From the NCBI RefSeq assembly GCF_030014915.1, contig NZ_JAGIXS010000002.1:586296-650295 (forward strand): DNA of 64,000 bases, read 5' to 3'. The stretch's first letter is position 1. Every line of letters starts with the position of its first letter. Origin of the DNA: Pelomonas sp. V22. GTDB lineage: Bacteria > Pseudomonadota > Gammaproteobacteria > Burkholderiales > Burkholderiaceae_C. Shown one piece after another: positions 51,819-64,000 of the stretch. A model generated the notes under the pieces. The model had not been told where the DNA came from, ran no database searches, and saw only the letters and a program-made list of their open reading frames with translations. Made by a program: the position numbers and the translations under genes.

Positions 51819-53351
51819 TCAGAGCTTGAACAGCGAGACCACGCGTGACAGCGTCTGCGCCTGCAGCTTGAGGCTCTCGGCCGCCGCCGCCGACTCCTCG
51901 ACCAGGGCGGCGTTCTGCTGTGTGACCTGGTCCATCTGCATCACAGCATCGCTGATCTGATCGATGCCTTGGCTTTGCTCGCGGCTGGCCAGGCTGATCT
52001 CGGCCAGCAGTTGGCTGACGCGCTGCACCTGGGAGACGATGTCTTGCATCGTGCGGCCTGCCTCTGCCACCTGGGAGGCACCGGTCTCGACACGCTCGAC
52101 GCTGGCACCGATCAGGGTCTTGATCTCCTTGGCCGCCTCGGCCGAGCGGCTGGCCAGGGAGCGCACCTCGCTGGCCACCACGGCGAAGCCGCGGCCCTGC
52201 TCGCCGGCCCGCGCGGCCTCAACGGCTGCATTCAGCGCGAGGATGTTGGTCTGGAACGCGATGCCGTCGATCACGCCGATGATGTCGCTGATCTTCTTGG
52301 ACTGGTCGGTGATCTGGCCCATGGTGATGACCACGCCTTGCACCACCTGCCCACCCTTGCCAGCCACGCCCGAGGCTTGGGCCGCCAGGTTGTTGGCCTC
52401 TTCCGAGGTCAGGGAGTTCTGCTTGACGGTGGAGGTCAGCTCCTCCATCGAAGCGGCGGTCTCTTCGAGGCTGCTGGCCTGCTCTTCGGTGCGCTGACTC
52501 AGGTCCATGCTGCCGCTGGCGATCTCGGTGGAGCCGGAGGTGATGGACTCGGCGCAATCACGCACCTGGCTGACGATGTCGACGAGGCCCTGGTTCATCT
52601 TGGACAGCGCCCCGAGCAGCTGGGCGGTTTCGTCGGAACCGCTGAACTCGATCTTGCGGCGCAGATCGCCGGCTGCCACCGTCTCGGCAATCTCGACCGC
52701 CTCCTTCAGCGGCCGGGTGATGGAGCGCACGATCATCAGCGAGAGCACGGCGGCCACCGCGAGCGTGATCAGGAAAACGATGATGCTGGTCCACAGCAAG
52801 GTCTTGAAGGCAGCCTGGCTGGCCTTGTACTCGCTCTCCGCCACCGTGAGCTGCAAGTCGATCAGCTCCTGCAGGTCCGCCGCCAGCGGGTCGATGGCCG
52901 GGTACATCTCGCTCCCTGCGAACCTGGCCGCCGCCTCCAGATTGCCAGCGCGCGCCAGCTCTAGCAGTTTGGCGGCAGCGACGTCGGCGGTCTTGAGCGC
53001 CGGTTTGGTCTTGTTGATCAGCGCCTGCTCGTCCTTGGTCAGTTCGGTGGCCAGGTAGGCCTTCCACTGGGTGTCGGCCGACTTCATCGCCTGCTCGATG
53101 GCGCGAGCCGCTGCCTCGGGCTTGACGCTGCCGTCGCGCAGCTTGTGCGTGGTGTCGACCACGCCCACCGCATAGGCATCGGCCACCATATTGAGCTGTT
53201 TGACGGGCACCATGCGGTCGTCATAGAGCGAGCGCAAGGTGTTGTTCGAGCTGTCCAGGCGCATCAGCGCAATCAGCACCACCAAGGCCAGCAAGCCCAA
53301 CAAGCCCAGCACCAACAAGGCCAGGCGCTTGCTGATCGAGATCGAATTCAT
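51819..53351 (-). CDS. Methyl-accepting chemotaxis protein (second copy)
   Basis: 510 residues from the ATG at 53351. Helices at about 9-31 and 190-213 flank a 4HB_MCP-type periplasmic domain; HAMP follows; the signalling hairpin has the invariant [20 protein letters not shown]. The C-terminus ends SLFKL without a CheR-binding pentapeptide, unlike the MCP at 43696-45504, so its methylation would rely on CheR tethered to other receptors. The ligand is not predictable. Confidence 0.94.
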   Translation of the reverse strand: MNSISISKRLALLVLGLLGLLALVVLIALMRLDSSNNTLRSLYDDRMVPVKQLNMVADAYAVGVVDTTHKLRDGSVKPEAAARAIEQAMKSADTQWKAYLATELTKDEQALINKTKPALKTADVAAAKLLELARAGNLEAAARFAGSEMYPAIDPLAADLQELIDLQLTVAESEYKASQAAFKTLLWTSIIVFLITLAVAAVLSLMIVRSITRPLKEAVEIAETVAAGDLRRKIEFSGSDETAQLLGALSKMNQGLVDIVSQVRDCAESITSGSTEIASGSMDLSQRTEEQASSLEETAASMEELTSTVKQNSLTSEEANNLAAQASGVAGKGGQVVQGVVITMGQITDQSKKISDIIGVIDGIAFQTNILALNAAVEAARAGEQGRGFAVVASEVRSLASRSAEAAKEIKTLIGASVERVETGASQVAEAGRTMQDIVSQVQRVSQLLAEISLASREQSQGIDQISDAVMQMDQVTQQNAALVEESAAAAESLKLQAQTLSRVVSLFKL

Positions 53352-53407
53352 ATGTTTCCCTTTCTGACGAGGTTTCTTACCCAACAATCAATCAACGACA
53401 AAAGCCT

Positions 53408-54379
53408 TCATAGCTGGAATGCACAGGCCCGGGCCCGCCCCTGCGCCTTGGCGCGGTAGAGCTGCTCATCGGCCGTGGTGATCAGCTGTGCCGGCTCGAC
53501 GCCGGCATGCGGCTGCACGCAGGCCACGCCGAGGCTGATGGTGACCAGGGGGCTGGTGTCGGACTGCTCATGCGGCATCTGCTGCTCGCGCACCGCCTGC
53601 TCCATGCTGGTGGCCACGGCCAGCGCGCCGGCCAGGTCGGTCTCGGGCAGCACGCAGGCGAACTCCTCGCCGCCATAGCGGCTGAGCAGGTCGCCGGGGC
53701 GCTTGAGGCAGTCCTTCAGCGCGGTGGCCACGCGGCGCAGGCAGTCGTCGCCGGCCAGGTGGCCATAGTGGTCGTTGTAGCGCTTGAAGAAGTCCACGTC
53801 CGCCAGCACCAGGGACAGCGGCGCGCCGGTGCGCCGTGCACGCTGGAACTCGAGGTCATAGCGTTCGTCGAAATGGCGCCGGTTGTAGAGCCCGGTCAGG
53901 CCATCCAGAAAGGCCAGGCGGCGCAGCAGGTCGGACTGCAGCTTGAGGCTGAGCTGCGCCTTCACGCGGGCCCGCACCACACCGGCATTGAAGGGCTTGG
54001 AGATGAAGTCGACCGCGCCGGCTTCTAGGCCACGGGTCTCGGCCTCGGCGTCCTGGTGGGCGGTGACGAAGATGACCGGGATGCCGCGCAAGTCGGGCGT
54101 GCGCTTCAGTTCGCGGCACAGCTCGTAGCCGTCCATGCCGGGCATCTCCACGTCGAGCAGCAGCAGGTCCGGCTGTCGGTCGCGGCACAGGGCCACGGCC
54201 TGCGAGGCCTGGGTGGACATGAAGACCTGGTAGTCGGCCGAGAACACCTGGTACAGCGCCTGGATGTTGAGCGGCTGGTCGTCAACGAGCAGCAGGCGCG
54301 GGCGCCGGCCCAGCAGCCTCAAGAGGCTGCCGTGATCGTGCGCGGGCGCACCATCCGCTGTCAGGCCGAGATCTTCCAT
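53408..54379 (-). CDS. Response regulator with GGDEF output (PleD-like diguanylate cyclase)
   Basis: 323 residues from the ATG at 54379, which overlaps the kinase stop (TGATG) and has GGGAG 7 nt upstream. Receiver domain with DDQPLN and acceptor in LLLLDVEMPGMDG (about D76); GGDEF domain with catalytic GGEEF (236-240) and I-site RPGD (227-230). Known role: phosphorylation-dependent c-di-GMP synthesis. Its position makes the hybrid kinase its probable phosphodonor. Confidence 0.92.
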   Translation of the reverse strand: MEDLGLTADGAPAHDHGSLLRLLGRRPRLLLVDDQPLNIQALYQVFSADYQVFMSTQASQAVALCRDRQPDLLLLDVEMPGMDGYELCRELKRTPDLRGIPVIFVTAHQDAEAETRGLEAGAVDFISKPFNAGVVRARVKAQLSLKLQSDLLRRLAFLDGLTGLYNRRHFDERYDLEFQRARRTGAPLSLVLADVDFFKRYNDHYGHLAGDDCLRRVATALKDCLKRPGDLLSRYGGEEFACVLPETDLAGALAVATSMEQAVREQQMPHEQSDTSPLVTISLGVACVQPHAGVEPAQLITTADEQLYRAKAQGRARACAFQL

Positions 54380-57300
54380 CAGCTTGCTCCCTGCAGCCGA
54401 TTCTGGCACTGGGCCAGGGCAGTCTCAAAATCGAGCTCGGCGATGGCTTTTTCGAGCAGGGCAAGACCTGGCCCCAGGTCCGCACCATGCTGGCGCTGCA
54501 ACTGCTCGAACACCTCCAGCGCCGCCAGGTCGGACTGGGCCAGCAAGGTGGCCAGGGCGCGCAGCTGCGACTCCAGGCTGGGGCTCTCCGCAGCCGGCAC
54601 GGCCGGGGCCGGCGAGGCGGCCGCCAGCGCCGAGGTCAGGGCCGAGGCCACGGCCTGCAGGGCGGCGCAGGCATCGGCCAGCTCGAGCTCGAAGCGCTGC
54701 AGCTGGTCCTCTTCGAGCGTGCCCTCGGCGCGCAGCCGGTTCTCAAGTAGTTGGGCCTGGGCGCTCAGGCGCTCGGCGCCCAGCGTGCCGGCCAGGCCAC
54801 GCAGGCCGTGCAAGGCGCCCGCCGCCTCAGCCACCCGGCGCGCTGCCAGCGATTCGCGCAGCCGCCGGGGCAGCTCGGCCTGGCCTGCGGCGAAGCTGGC
54901 TGACATGCGCGCCAACAGCTCGCGCTTGCCGCCCAGCCGGTCCAGCGCAGCCGCCACGGCCACGCCCTGCAAGCGCGCCGACTCCAGCAGCGGCGCGATG
55001 TCCTCCATGCCGGCGCGCGGCAGGCGTGCCGCCAGGTTGCCGCGGCCGCAGAGGCGGTTCAAGAGAGCAACGAGGTGGTCGATCTCGAAGGGCTTGCCCA
55101 CATGCTCGTCCATGCCGGCGGCGCGGCTGGCGGCCTGGTCGCTGGGCATGGCATTGGCCGTCATCGCAATGATAGGCAGGCTACGCAGCCCCAGTTGCTC
55201 GCGGATCACGCGGGTGGCGGCATGACCGTCCATCACCGGCATCTGCACGTCCATCAGCACGGCGTCGAAGGGCGGCTCGGCGCTGCCGACCAGGTTGACC
55301 GCCTGCTGGCCGTCGGCCGCCAGCTGCACGCTGGCGCCTTCGTCTTCCAGCAGCTCACAAGCGACCTGCTGGTTGTTGAGGTTGTCTTCCACCACCAGCA
55401 GGCGCAGGCCGGAGAGGCGCTGCAGCGAAGGCAGGCGCATCGGCATGCCCGGCTCGGCGCCGCCAACGGCGCGCGCATCGATCACCGCGTCGAGCAGCAT
55501 CGAGGCGGTGACCGGCTTGACCAGGAAGCCGTTCAAGAGGCCCTGCTCCTGCTCGCTGCGCTGGGCCAGCATCTCGCGGCCATGGGCCGTGACCATCACC
55601 AAGAGCGGCGTGGCTGCATCGGGCGCCAGCTCGCGGATGCGCTGGCTCGTCTCCCAGCCGTCCATGCCGGGCATCTGCCAGTCCACCAGCACGACCTGGT
55701 AGCTGGCGCCTCCGCAATGGCGCGCCGTCAGCTGGGCCAGTGCCTCGGCGCCGGAGCCCACGGTGTCGACCCGCCAACCGAGCGAGCGCGCCATCGCGCC
55801 CAGCATCTCGCGGGCGCTCGGGTTGTCGTCGACGATCAGTACCCGCAGCTCCTGCTGCTCAGCCTGCGGCGGGGCGGGCGCCGGCCCGGCAGCCAGCACG
55901 GGCAGGCGCAGCTGGAAATGGAAACGGCTGCCGGCACCGAGCACGCTGTCGAGCCGCAGCTCGCCGCCCATCAACTGCACCAGGCGCTGGCTGATGGAGA
56001 GGCCAAGGCCGGTGCCGCCGAAGCGCCGCGTGGTCGAGGCCTCGGCCTGGGTGAAGCTGGAGAAGATCTGCGCCTGATGCTCGGGCGCAATGCCTATGCC
56101 GGTATCGCGCACCGCGAACTCGAGCAGCACCTCGCGCTCGCTGCGCTCCAGCAGGCGGAGCTGCACGACGACCTCGCCCTTCTGCGTGAACTTGATCGCA
56201 TTGCCGCCGAGGTTGATCAAGACTTGCTGCAGGCGCAGCGCATCACCCATCAGCAGCGGTGGCAGCTCGGGTGCGATGTCGAACAGCACCTCGACCGGCT
56301 TGTTGCCCACGGTGGCCGAGAGGATCACCGACAGCTCGCGGAACAGCTGGTCGAGCCGGAACGGGTGCGGATCGAGGCTCATCTTGCCGGCCTCGACCTT
56401 GGAGAAGTCGAGGATGTCGTTGAGCAAGCCCAGCAAGGAACGGGCGGCGCCGTCGGCCTTGCCCGCGTAGTCGGCCTGGCGCGGGTTCAGCGGCGTTTTC
56501 TGCAGGAGCCGCAGCATGCCAAGGATGGCGTTCATCGGCGTGCGGATCTCGTGGCTCATATTGGCCAGGAACTGGCTCTTGGCCTCGCTGGCCTGCTCGG
56601 CCCGCTTCATGGCCTGCTGCAGCGAGGCCTCGTGCTGCTTCTGGCGCGTGAGGTCGATGGCGAGGCCGAGGTGACCCAGCATCTCGCCGCTCTCGGTCTG
56701 CATCGGCGTGACACTCAGGAGCACCGGCACGCGGCCGCCGTCCTTGCGCAGATAGCTCCATTCCTGGGCCACCCCAAGCATGGCCTTGTCGACAAAGACG
56801 TCCTTGCCCTGGATAGGCCGCATCAGCCGCACCGACCACTCGGCGGCGCGCGCGCGCACTTCCTCGGGGTCGTGGAACAGGCCCAGCGCGCTCTGGCCCA
56901 GCACCTCCTCGGCGCGGTAGCCCAGCAAGCGCTCGGCCCCGCGGTTGAAGACCGTGATGGTGCGCTCGCGCGAAGTGGCAATGATGGAGACGTCGGCCGC
57001 CGCATCGAGCACGGTGCGCAGCAGGAGGCTGGTGCGGGTGATCTCGGCCTCGGCCCGCTTGCGCTCACTGATGTCCAGGTAGGTGGCGACAAAGCCGCCG
57101 CCCGGCATGGGCGCGCCGCGCACCTCGATGAAGCGGCCGTTGGGCCGCTGCCATTCGACCTGGTGCGGCTGCTCGCTGCGGGCCCGCGCCATGATCTTGG
57201 CGATGTGGCGCTCGGCCATCTCCAGCGGACCGTACTCGCCGCGCAGCGCATTGAAGCGCACGATGTCCTCGTAGCGGGTGCGGCCGATCTGGAACTGCTC

Positions 57301-59268
57301 GTCCGGCATTTCGATCAGCGTGCGGAACTGGGCGTTGTAGGCCTGCAGCCGCAGCTCGGCATCGAACACGCTGAGCCCACAGGGCAGGTTCTCCAGCACG
57401 CTGCGCAGCACCTCGTTGGTCCGCACCGTGCGGGCCTCCAGCGCGCGGCGCGCCGTGATGTCCTGGTAGGCGCCAACCAGCTTGTGGACCTTGCCATCCG
57501 GCCCGCACTCGGCGGCCTCGCCCACGACACGCACCCAGACGAAGCGGCCCAGGGCCGTGGTCAGCGGCAGCTCGACGTCCCAGCCCTGGCCGGTCTGCTC
57601 GGCTGCGTCCACCGCGTCCTGCAGCAGGCCGCGCCCGCCGCTGGCGTAGTAGGACAGCGCTTCGTCCAGGCTGGGCATGAGGCCGCTGGGCTCGTCATGG
57701 ATGTGGCAGGCCTGCAGCGACCAGCGCATCGTGCGGCTGTGCAGGTCGAGCTCCCAGCCCCCAAGGCCGGCCAGGCGGCCCGCATGGTCCAGCATTGCGC
57801 TGCGGGCGCGCAGCTCGGCCTCCATGGCTTTGCGCTCGGTGATGTCCAGCGCGATCTCGATGAAGCCGGTGACCGTGCCATCGGCCGCGCGTATCGGCTG
57901 GATCTCGGTCTCGGCCCAGTAGAGGCTGCCGTCCTTGCGCCGGTTCTGGATCTCGAGCCGGGCACCTACGCCCTCGCGCGTCACATCGGTCAGCAGCTGC
58001 AGCGCGGCCGGGTCGGTCTCGGGCGCGGTCAGCAGTTCGCCCGGTGTGCGGCCCAGCGTCTCCTCCAGGCTGTAGCCGGTGAGGCGCGTGAAGCCTTCGT
58101 TGACCCAGTTGATGCGCAGGTCGCGGTCGCCGCTGAGTACGGCATTGCTGGTGGCGCGGGCGACACGGGCCAGTCGCTCCAGGTCGACCGTCATCTCGCG
58201 GGCCAGGGCCAGCGCGCGACGCCGGCCCGAGCTGAGCAGCCAGGTCACCCAGGCCAGGGCCAGGCTCAGCAGGCTGCCAGCGACGGCCAGCAGGCGCGGC
58301 CGCTCCAGGTTGGGGCTTTGCTCGAAGGCCGGCGTGCTCTGCGTGCGCAGCAGCAGTTCGCGGCCGCCGATAGCGATGCGGCGCTGCCAGCTGAAGCGGG
58401 CGGCACCCGCGGTCGGGTTGGAGGCATGGACACGCTGCTCGCGCAGCGGCTGCACGCCATCGAAGAGCTCGAACTCCAGCAGCCCGTCGGCCACCTGGCC
58501 AATGCCGGCGCCGAGCTCGCCGGCCATCAGCACGGCATAGACGAAGCCTTGCAAGGCCTGCGGCGACGGCAGCTCACCGCGACGAGGCGTGCCGCCGCGA
58601 TAGACCGGCTGCAGCAGCAAGAAGGCCTCGGCCTGGTCCTCTTCCTGCAGCAGGCGCAGACGGCCCGACAGCGTCAGCGCGCCGCTGCGACGGGCCTGCA
58701 GGGCGGCGGCATAACGCACCGGCTCCGCGTTCATCACGAGGCCGAGGGCAACCTGGTTGCGCGGCAGCGGCTCGATGAAGCGCACCACGTACTGCTCGGC
58801 ATCGCTGAGCTGGCTTTGCAGCGCGAAGTGCTGGGCGCCCTGGGCGCGCTGGGCCGAGACGAAGGCAGCCAACTCCTCGCGCGGCACGGCCTGCACGAAG
58901 CCGAGGGCCCGCACGCCGCGCAGCTCGCGTTGCAGGCTCAGCGATTCGACAAAGGCCCGGAACTGCTCACGGCGCAGCTCGCCCGACGCGGCAAACAGGC
59001 CGCGTCCGCCTTCCAGCGCCAGCACGCTGGCATCCAGCCGCCGCCCCAGCTCGGCCTCGATGCGCTCGCTCAGGCCGGCAAAGCGGCCCTGCACCTCATG
59101 TTCGGCTTCGTCCTGCCAGGTGAGCGCCAGCAGGCCGGTGCTGGCCAGGCCACCGAGCAGCACCAGCAGCGCAGGCCAGGCCTCGGCCAGCGCCAGCAGG
59201 CGCTGCCAGGCCTTGTGGATGCCGTTCACCGGAGACGCTGCCTGCATGGGCTGGCTGCGCGCGCTCAA
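54379..59268 (-). CDS. Hybrid sensor kinase: CHASE, PAS array, two receivers, HPt
   Basis: 1629 residues. Membrane helices near 35-55 and 325-345 bracket a periplasmic CHASE domain; several PAS domains follow (about 370-860); then HisKA with acceptor H906 in NMSHEIRTPMNAIL, HATPase (about 1015-1130), receivers with acceptors in VDWQMPGMDG (about 1195) and LMDVQMPVMDG (about 1339), and a C-terminal HPt-like domain (HGLRGLAGTLGA, about 1486). Known architecture for multistep phosphorelays. It overlaps the GGDEF response regulator gene, so the path is likely signal to PAS/CHASE to HPt to c-di-GMP. Confidence 0.93.
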   Translation of the reverse strand: MSARSQPMQAASPVNGIHKAWQRLLALAEAWPALLVLLGGLASTGLLALTWQDEAEHEVQGRFAGLSERIEAELGRRLDASVLALEGGRGLFAASGELRREQFRAFVESLSLQRELRGVRALGFVQAVPREELAAFVSAQRAQGAQHFALQSQLSDAEQYVVRFIEPLPRNQVALGLVMNAEPVRYAAALQARRSGALTLSGRLRLLQEEDQAEAFLLLQPVYRGGTPRRGELPSPQALQGFVYAVLMAGELGAGIGQVADGLLEFELFDGVQPLREQRVHASNPTAGAARFSWQRRIAIGGRELLLRTQSTPAFEQSPNLERPRLLAVAGSLLSLALAWVTWLLSSGRRRALALAREMTVDLERLARVARATSNAVLSGDRDLRINWVNEGFTRLTGYSLEETLGRTPGELLTAPETDPAALQLLTDVTREGVGARLEIQNRRKDGSLYWAETEIQPIRAADGTVTGFIEIALDITERKAMEAELRARSAMLDHAGRLAGLGGWELDLHSRTMRWSLQACHIHDEPSGLMPSLDEALSYYASGGRGLLQDAVDAAEQTGQGWDVELPLTTALGRFVWVRVVGEAAECGPDGKVHKLVGAYQDITARRALEARTVRTNEVLRSVLENLPCGLSVFDAELRLQAYNAQFRTLIEMPDEQFQIGRTRYEDIVRFNALRGEYGPLEMAERHIAKIMARARSEQPHQVEWQRPNGRFIEVRGAPMPGGGFVATYLDISERKRAEAEITRTSLLLRTVLDAAADVSIIATSRERTITVFNRGAERLLGYRAEEVLGQSALGLFHDPEEVRARAAEWSVRLMRPIQGKDVFVDKAMLGVAQEWSYLRKDGGRVPVLLSVTPMQTESGEMLGHLGLAIDLTRQKQHEASLQQAMKRAEQASEAKSQFLANMSHEIRTPMNAILGMLRLLQKTPLNPRQADYAGKADGAARSLLGLLNDILDFSKVEAGKMSLDPHPFRLDQLFRELSVILSATVGNKPVEVLFDIAPELPPLLMGDALRLQQVLINLGGNAIKFTQKGEVVVQLRLLERSEREVLLEFAVRDTGIGIAPEHQAQIFSSFTQAEASTTRRFGGTGLGLSISQRLVQLMGGELRLDSVLGAGSRFHFQLRLPVLAAGPAPAPPQAEQQELRVLIVDDNPSAREMLGAMARSLGWRVDTVGSGAEALAQLTARHCGGASYQVVLVDWQMPGMDGWETSQRIRELAPDAATPLLVMVTAHGREMLAQRSEQEQGLLNGFLVKPVTASMLLDAVIDARAVGGAEPGMPMRLPSLQRLSGLRLLVVEDNLNNQQVACELLEDEGASVQLAADGQQAVNLVGSAEPPFDAVLMDVQMPVMDGHAATRVIREQLGLRSLPIIAMTANAMPSDQAASRAAGMDEHVGKPFEIDHLVALLNRLCGRGNLAARLPRAGMEDIAPLLESARLQGVAVAAALDRLGGKRELLARMSASFAAGQAELPRRLRESLAARRVAEAAGALHGLRGLAGTLGAERLSAQAQLLENRLRAEGTLEEDQLQRFELELADACAALQAVASALTSALAAASPAPAVPAAESPSLESQLRALATLLAQSDLAALEVFEQLQRQHGADLGPGLALLEKAIAELDFETALAQCQNRLQGAS

Positions 59269-59337
59269 GGTGCAGCGCAGCTGGCCCCATGTTCAGCGCA
59301 GGCAGCGCGGCTGCGCCCCCGTGGAATCCCTGGCGGA

Positions 59338-60834
59338 TCAGGCCTGCATGTCCCCGAGACAGAGGTACTTGATCTCCACGTAGTCCTCGATGCCCTGGCG
59401 CGCGCCCTCGCGGCCCAGGCCGCTTTGCTTGACGCCGCCAAAGGGGACTTCGGCCGTGGAGATCAGGCCGGTGTTGACGCCCACCATGCCGTACTCCAGC
59501 GCCTCGCCGACGCGGAACACGCGGCCGATGTCGCGGCTGTAGAAATAGCTGGCCAGGCCGAACTCGGTGTTGTTGGCGAGCTGGATGGCCTCGGCTTCGG
59601 TCTTGAACTTGAAGACCGGCGCCACGGGGCCAAAGGTTTCCTCGCGGGCGCAGAGCATGTCGGGCGTGGCGTCAGCCAGCAGCGTGGGCTCGAAGAAGCG
59701 CAGGCCCAGGGCCTCGGCACGCCGGCCGCCCACCACCACGCGCGCGCCCAGGGCCAGGGCATCGGCCACATGGGCCTCGACCTTGGTAATGGCGGCGTCG
59801 TCGATCAACGGGCCCTGGTTGATGCCGGGCGTGAAGCCATTGCCCACCTTGATCGTCGCTACCTTGGCCGCGAACTTCTCGACGAAGGCATCGTAAACAC
59901 CCTCCTGCACATAGAAGCGGTTGGCGCAGACGCAGGTCTGGCCGGCATTGCGGTACTTGCTGACCAAGGCGCCCTCGACGGCCGAATCCAGGTCGGCATC
60001 CTCAAACACGATGAAGGGCGCGTTGCCGCCCAGCTCCAGCGAGAGCTTCTTGACCGTCGGCGCGCATTGGCGCATCAGGATGCGGCCCACCTCGGTGGAG
60101 CCGGTGAAGGAGAGATGGCGCACGACCGGGTTGTCGCACAGCACCTGGCCGATGGCGATGGAGGCCTCGGCGTCGGCGCTCAACACGTTCAGCACGCCGG
60201 CCGGCATGCCCGCGCGCTGGGCCAGCTCGGCCACGGCCAGGGCCGACAGCGGCGTGGCCTCGGCCGGCTTGATCACCACCGTGCAGCCGGCGGCCAGGGC
60301 CGGCGCCACCTTGCGGGTGATCATGGCGATGGGGAAGTTCCACGGCGTGATCGCGGCGCAGACGCCGATGGGCTGCTTGATCGCCAGGTAGCGCTTGCTG
60401 TTGTCCGTGGTCGGGATGGTTTCGCCATAGATGCGGCGCCCCTCCTCGGCAAACCACTCGATGAAGCTGGCGCCATAAATCACCTCGCCGCGCGACTCGA
60501 ACAAAGGCTTGCCCTGCTCGGCCGTCATGATGCGGGCCAGGTCGTCGGCATGGCGAATCAACAGCTGGAACCAGCGCTGCATGATGGCCGCGCGCTCCTT
60601 GGCTGGTTTGGCACGCCAGGCCGGCCAGGCATTGTTGGCGGCAGCAATGGCGGCCTCGGCATCGACCGCGCCGAGATTCGCCACCTCGGCCAGCAAGGCG
60701 CCGGTGGCCGGGTCGTGCACGGCAAAGCGCGCGCCGCTGCTGCCCGCAACCCATTCGCCCCCGATCAAGGCCTGGGTCCTCAGCAGGCTGGCGTCATCCA
60801 GGGCCGCCAGGGGTTCCAACAAGGATTGGTCCAT
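59338..60834 (-). CDS. gabD: NAD(P)-dependent succinate-semialdehyde dehydrogenase (GabD-like)
   Basis: 498 residues from the ATG at 60834 (GGAG nine nt upstream); an ATG at 60849 is possible. Aldehyde dehydrogenase signatures: ITPWNFPIAMITRK, LELGGNAPFIVFEDAD with the catalytic Glu, and NAGQTCVCANRFYVQ with the catalytic Cys. The overall pattern fits the GabD subfamily (succinate semialdehyde to succinate), though glutarate semialdehyde is an alternative. Divergent from alaS; no other GABA gene nearby. Confidence 0.88.
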   Translation of the reverse strand: MDQSLLEPLAALDDASLLRTQALIGGEWVAGSSGARFAVHDPATGALLAEVANLGAVDAEAAIAAANNAWPAWRAKPAKERAAIMQRWFQLLIRHADDLARIMTAEQGKPLFESRGEVIYGASFIEWFAEEGRRIYGETIPTTDNSKRYLAIKQPIGVCAAITPWNFPIAMITRKVAPALAAGCTVVIKPAEATPLSALAVAELAQRAGMPAGVLNVLSADAEASIAIGQVLCDNPVVRHLSFTGSTEVGRILMRQCAPTVKKLSLELGGNAPFIVFEDADLDSAVEGALVSKYRNAGQTCVCANRFYVQEGVYDAFVEKFAAKVATIKVGNGFTPGINQGPLIDDAAITKVEAHVADALALGARVVVGGRRAEALGLRFFEPTLLADATPDMLCAREETFGPVAPVFKFKTEAEAIQLANNTEFGLASYFYSRDIGRVFRVGEALEYGMVGVNTGLISTAEVPFGGVKQSGLGREGARQGIEDYVEIKYLCLGDMQA

Positions 60835-60915
60835 CGTCGCTCGCTCCATCTCATTCGCTGCGTTGGAGGGGCAACTCTACCCGGGCTTGGGGCCGCTTCC
60901 GGGGCCCTGCCCGCC

Positions 60916-60921
60916 TATAAT
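60916..60921 (+). promoter_or_regulatory. -10 box for alaS
   Basis: Perfect TATAAT 59 nt before the alaS start. No good -35 at normal spacing, so only the -10 is claimed. Confidence 0.5.
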
Positions 60922-60980
60922 CGAAAGCCCCGAAAAATCAAGTATTTACCGCTTGCGGTAGCCGCAGAAAGCCCTCCGGA

Positions 60981-63608
<2,628 letters not shown>

Positions 63609-63677
63609 CGCGGGAGGCACCGGCGTCTGCTGCTTCGGTCAGTCGCCACAGCTCCCTGCCACGCACACTCAACATGC

Positions 63678-63704
63678 AAAGGGCCCCTCGCGGAGCCCTT
63701 TTTG
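63678..63704 (+). terminator. Intrinsic terminator of alaS
   Basis: AAAGGGCCCC/GGAGCCCTTT stem (one mismatch) with TCGC loop and a T-run, about 70 nt after the alaS stop. Confidence 0.85.
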
Positions 63705-63811
63705 CTGTTCACTCGAATGCGCGCTCGAATGCTGAGTCCGGGTAGCGAGGCAGCCCTGGCCGCCCCAATCCACCGCAGAATGCATGCCTTGCGCGTGAAA
63801 CAGGAGGGGTG

Positions 63812-64000
63812 ATGTCTGCGTTCAAGATCCGTCGAGCCGAGCTGGCCGACGCCGCTTCGCTCTGTGCCTTGATGGCTGACGTGGAAGTCTTCGGCAACCT
63901 GCTGCAGCTGCCCTATCCCAGTGAAGAAACCTGGCGCCAACGACTCTCGGAAGGGCTCGCTCCTGGCAAGTCCGATCTGCACCTGGTCGCGGTTCGAGGA
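63812..64000 (+). CDS. GNAT acetyltransferase (YhhY-like), N-terminal fragment
   Basis: Partial: 63 codons, cut by the window end. The ATG at 63812 has AGGAGGGG upstream. The beginning MSAFKIRRAELADAASLCAL and the segment VFGNLLQLPYPSEETWRQRL resemble the YhhY group of GNAT N-acetyltransferases. The acetyl-CoA-binding motif lies beyond the window, so the substrate class is open. Confidence 0.65.
   Translation, partial: MSAFKIRRAELADAASLCALMADVEVFGNLLQLPYPSEETWRQRLSEGLAPGKSDLHLVAVRG

Overview
The window is GC-rich chromosomal DNA from a motile Gram-negative bacterium. FlhDC is present as master regulator, flhB-flhA-flhF-flhG and motA-motB-cheY-cheZ are in the usual order, and fliC, fliD, fliS and fliT follow. 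Together these point to a beta-proteobacterium of the Burkholderiales (Roseateles / Rubrivivax / Leptothrix-like); this is inferred from gene content, not from a search. About half of the window is one flagellar and chemotaxis locus.

Layout. 1-8.1 kb (minus strand): motA-motB-cheY-cheZ, then flhB-flhA-flhF-flhG, the last cut by the window edge. 8.2-12.1 kb: the master regulator operon flhDC occurs TWICE as direct repeats (about 1.02 kb each, the first 974 bp identical where compared). A family 2 glycosyltransferase gene sits between the copies and a membrane-anchored methyltransferase gene follows the second. 12.2-14.1 kb: a second glycosyltransferase and a methyltransferase (plus strand) and a TPR protein (minus strand) with a near-consensus sigma-28 promoter, probably a flagellin modification island. 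14.8-21.8 kb: three short flagellins, fliD, fliS, fliT, a PilZ protein (YcgR-like) and a type IV prepilin-like protein. 21.8-33.6 kb: fliE (minus strand) diverging from fliFGHIJK and fliLMNOPQR.

33.7-37.6 kb (minus strand): an overlapping operon of a CHASE8/HAMP/GGDEF diguanylate cyclase, a TonB-dependent receptor and a YfiR-like periplasmic protein. It resembles a YfiBNR system in which a TonB receptor takes the place of the OmpA-like lipoprotein. 37.7-40.3 kb: an EF-hand protein and a NarL-type response regulator with its kinase. 40.6-46.1 kb: a chemotaxis operon (CheZ-like protein, cheY, cheA, a receptor ending in a CheR-docking DWETF tail, cheW). The rest holds an ABC permease, a DODA-type dioxygenase, a lipoprotein, tRNA-Gly(CCC), a phasin-like protein, a second chemoreceptor, a response regulator-GGDEF protein coupled to a 1629-residue hybrid kinase, an aldehyde dehydrogenase, alaS and the start of a GNAT acetyltransferase.

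How the parts fit: FlhDC (two identical copies) should drive the class II genes. FliA/sigma-28, whose sites I can read before motA, the TPR gene, fliE, fliC1, fliC2, fliD and fliS, drives late genes. Two diguanylate cyclases supply c-di-GMP, which the YcgR-like protein can sense at the motor. The observations most worth following are the duplicated flhDC with its embedded glycosyltransferase, the diguanylate cyclase/TonB receptor/YfiR operon, and the sigma-28-controlled TPR gene beside the glycosylation genes.
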